A DNA stretch of 15,925 nt from an uncultured Pedobacter sp. (GTDB lineage: Bacteria > Bacteroidota > Bacteroidia > Sphingobacteriales > Sphingobacteriaceae), in the NCBI GenBank assembly GCA_938008555.1, contig CALLKE010000110.1, positions 1 to 15,925 on the forward strand, in the 5' to 3' direction. How positions within the stretch are numbered: position 1 is the first letter of the stretch; every line of letters starts with the position of its first letter. A program made the position numbers and the translations under genes. Below the pieces are notes generated by a model, which saw only the letters and a list, made by a program, of their open reading frames with translations, ran no database searches and was not told where the DNA came from. Positions 14,286 to 15,925 of this stretch are shown in pieces.

Positions 14286-15734
14286 ATGAAAAATCCCATT
14301 AGCATATCCTATTTTTCCCTAATATTAATTGCTATTCTTACCCTCGATTACTGTAAAAAAGGGGATATAAAATCAGCTCAACATAACCACAAAGAGCTTC
14401 AAAAAACTTCTGCAGCAGAAAATCATTTATTCACTATCAAGGAAACTGGAAAAGCTATACTCGACATAAAGAGCTATTTTGGAAGTATCATCATCTATAA
14501 TAGAAGTGCAGGAACCTCTTTATCTAACGAACATTCTTCTTATAAGATTATGGATTCGTATGGAAAATCTTATGACTTTATTTCATCAACAACTTTTAAG
14601 GAACGTACAATAACTGGGCTATTTGGACTAGCAAAGGTCTTTAAAAATAATATACAGATATATGAGGAAAAATACGACACCTCTGATAACTTTCATGTAT
14701 GTGGCACCCTTGACAGCTATATTCCACCAATTGGAGGATCACCCAAAACAAGCGCTATTGGTGCCACAAAATTTTACTGGAACAATGGATCAATAATAAC
14801 AGTAAATTTTTTTCGAAATACAGGAAGCGCGCATATACAAGAGAGGATTCAACATTATGCTCAAGTATGGCAAAGATGCGCAAACATTAAATTCAAATTC
14901 GTGCCCTCAACCCAAAATGCAGAAATAAGAATAGACATAGGCTCTGATAATCAATCATATGTTACTGGACTTGGCACACAACTTATTACCGAGCATCACA
15001 ATACAGATCAAAATTCATTTAATATGCATTACGGCTGGTTTACTAATTACACAAGCAATAATGAATTTTGCAAAACAGTATTACATGAATTTGGACATGT
15101 TTTAGGCTTGGAACACGAACATAGGAGTCCAAATTCTAAAATCAATCAGAGTGCATACTTTTCATATTTAAAGCAAACACAAGGTTGGGACCTTAGCAAA
15201 GCCAGACGTCAGGCCGCGTTTTTCACAGCCGAAGATCAGACAACTAATGGACATCGCTATAGTAAGTACGACCCATTATCCATCATGCATTATTCAGTGC
15301 CCGCAAGCTGTACTACAGATGGCATTGCGGTAGGTGGGAATAGTAGGCTATCTGTCGCTGATATTGCCTTTATAGAAGCTGTTTACCCATTTCCTGTAAA
15401 TCCTATAGATCCCACAAAACCAATAGTTGGAACTACCCTCTATACTATTAGAAACAGCTTAGGAGTACCTCAAATAGATATTATTAGAAATATCAACAAT
15501 CAGATCTTTATTCTTAATCGTCAACCTGGTGTTAACTTAAATTCTAAGAATCAAACGTATTTAATACTCACACGTACCCTCAATGGAAACTGGCACCATA
15601 TCGCATATACTTTTTCTTCGGGCACTGCACTTAACGCTTATACACCGACAGGCATAACCACTTCGAGTCCTATCCTAATCGAAAGAAAAGACCCTGGTCA
15701 ATCTTTGGGGGTCCTCCTATTTAAAGAGAAATAA
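14286..15734 (+). CDS. Astacin-like zinc metalloprotease (metzincin), probable lipoprotein
   Basis: Exported zinc endopeptidase of 482 aa. The metzincin site is complete: HEFGHVLGLEHEH with zinc ligands His267, His271 and His277 and catalytic Glu268, followed by the Met-turn SIMHY with Met334 and the astacin-type Tyr336. The HE after the third His and the Tyr in the Met-turn favour family M12A (astacin) over M10. The N-terminus is hydrophobic (8-20) and ends in LTLDYCKKGD; Cys23 followed by charged residues suggests a lipoprotein, but DYC is a non-standard lipobox, so a membrane anchor or simple secretion is possible. The catalytic domain spans about 155-370. It is flanked by two related domains, 48-131 and 385-470. 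The gene seems more A/T-rich by eye than the housekeeping genes, which fits an accessory gene. Its substrate is unknown. Confidence 0.88.
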   Translation: MKNPISISYFSLILIAILTLDYCKKGDIKSAQHNHKELQKTSAAENHLFTIKETGKAILDIKSYFGSIIIYNRSAGTSLSNEHSSYKIMDSYGKSYDFISSTTFKERTITGLFGLAKVFKNNIQIYEEKYDTSDNFHVCGTLDSYIPPIGGSPKTSAIGATKFYWNNGSIITVNFFRNTGSAHIQERIQHYAQVWQRCANIKFKFVPSTQNAEIRIDIGSDNQSYVTGLGTQLITEHHNTDQNSFNMHYGWFTNYTSNNEFCKTVLHEFGHVLGLEHEHRSPNSKINQSAYFSYLKQTQGWDLSKARRQAAFFTAEDQTTNGHRYSKYDPLSIMHYSVPASCTTDGIAVGGNSRLSVADIAFIEAVYPFPVNPIDPTKPIVGTTLYTIRNSLGVPQIDIIRNINNQIFILNRQPGVNLNSKNQTYLILTRTLNGNWHHIAYTFSSGTALNAYTPTGITTSSPILIERKDPGQSLGVLLFKEK

Positions 15735-15741
15735 CGTTTTG

Positions 15742-15762
15742 TATCTGATCGCTTATCAGATA
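15742..15762 (+). terminator. Stem-loop after the metalloprotease gene
   Basis: TATCTGAT (15742-15749) pairs perfectly with ATCAGATA (15755-15762) around CGCTT, starting seven bases past the stop codon. The following bases (TTCCAGCAATAA) are not a U-run, so it is a weak intrinsic terminator or a 3'-end stabilising hairpin. Confidence 0.5.
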
Positions 15763-15925
15763 TTCCAGCAATAATATCATCAGCCTCATCACCCTTACGA
15801 ATGCGCTTCATTCGCCCTATTGAATAAAATATAAATTTTATATAATTACACTATTAATTAATTATTAAAAATTCATTTAATTCCTATTTTAATTTTACGT
15901 TTTAGCTTAAAAAATAATTTTGGGG

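Noticed and set aside
15735..15925. Start of another gene at the right edge
   Set aside because: TAATTTTG at 15915-15922 fits a -7 box, but the area is so A/T-rich that one chance match is expected, there is no -33 box, and no coding sequence is visible before the window ends.

Overview
The window is a stretch of ordinary chromosome from a Bacteroidota bacterium, probably of the Sphingobacteriales (Sphingobacterium/Pedobacter-like). The phylum call rests on several independent signs: an S46 dipeptidyl-peptidase, an Oar-like TonB-dependent receptor with an N-terminal carboxypeptidase-regulatory domain, the long Bacteroidota form of PurM, promoter boxes of the TTTG / TAnnTTTG type, and starts preceded by A-rich stretches rather than Shine-Dalgarno sequences. 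The order-level call is inference. I see no rRNA, tRNA, insertion sequence, CRISPR array or phage gene.

Layout. 1-54 is a perfect palindrome acting as a likely bidirectional terminator. 89-2015 (minus) is a two-gene operon: an SLC1-type dicarboxylate/amino-acid:cation symporter, then a small single-pass membrane protein whose start codon lies one base after the symporter stop. 2146-3321 (plus) is purM, divergent from the symporter. 3414-3791 (minus) is a DoxX-family membrane protein. 3984-4202 (minus) is a short double-glycine-leader peptide gene with a His/Cys-rich core. 4367-9737 (minus) carries an Oar-like TonB-dependent receptor followed by a DPP7-type S46 peptidase. 10042-11430 (plus) is lpdA, dihydrolipoyl dehydrogenase, and convergent to it is asnS (11675-13123, minus); each ends in its own hairpin terminator. 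13453-14121 (plus) is a small outer-membrane beta-barrel protein, and 14286-15734 (plus) is an astacin-like zinc metalloprotease, probably a lipoprotein.

How the genes relate. Much of the window is housekeeping (purM, lpdA, asnS). The rest looks like a cell-envelope and peptide-handling set: a large outer-membrane receptor, a periplasmic dipeptidyl-peptidase, a dicarboxylate/amino-acid symporter, a beta-barrel protein and an exported metalloprotease. A link between receptor and S46 peptidase (same strand, 94 bp apart, no visible terminator between) is reasonable inference; links among the others are not shown by the sequence.

Most worth a second look: the orphan double-glycine peptide with seven histidines and two terminal cysteines in its predicted core, enclosed by a terminator upstream and a long imperfect hairpin downstream; and the metalloprotease, whose catalytic domain is flanked by two copies of what appears to be the same domain, an internal duplication visible by direct comparison.
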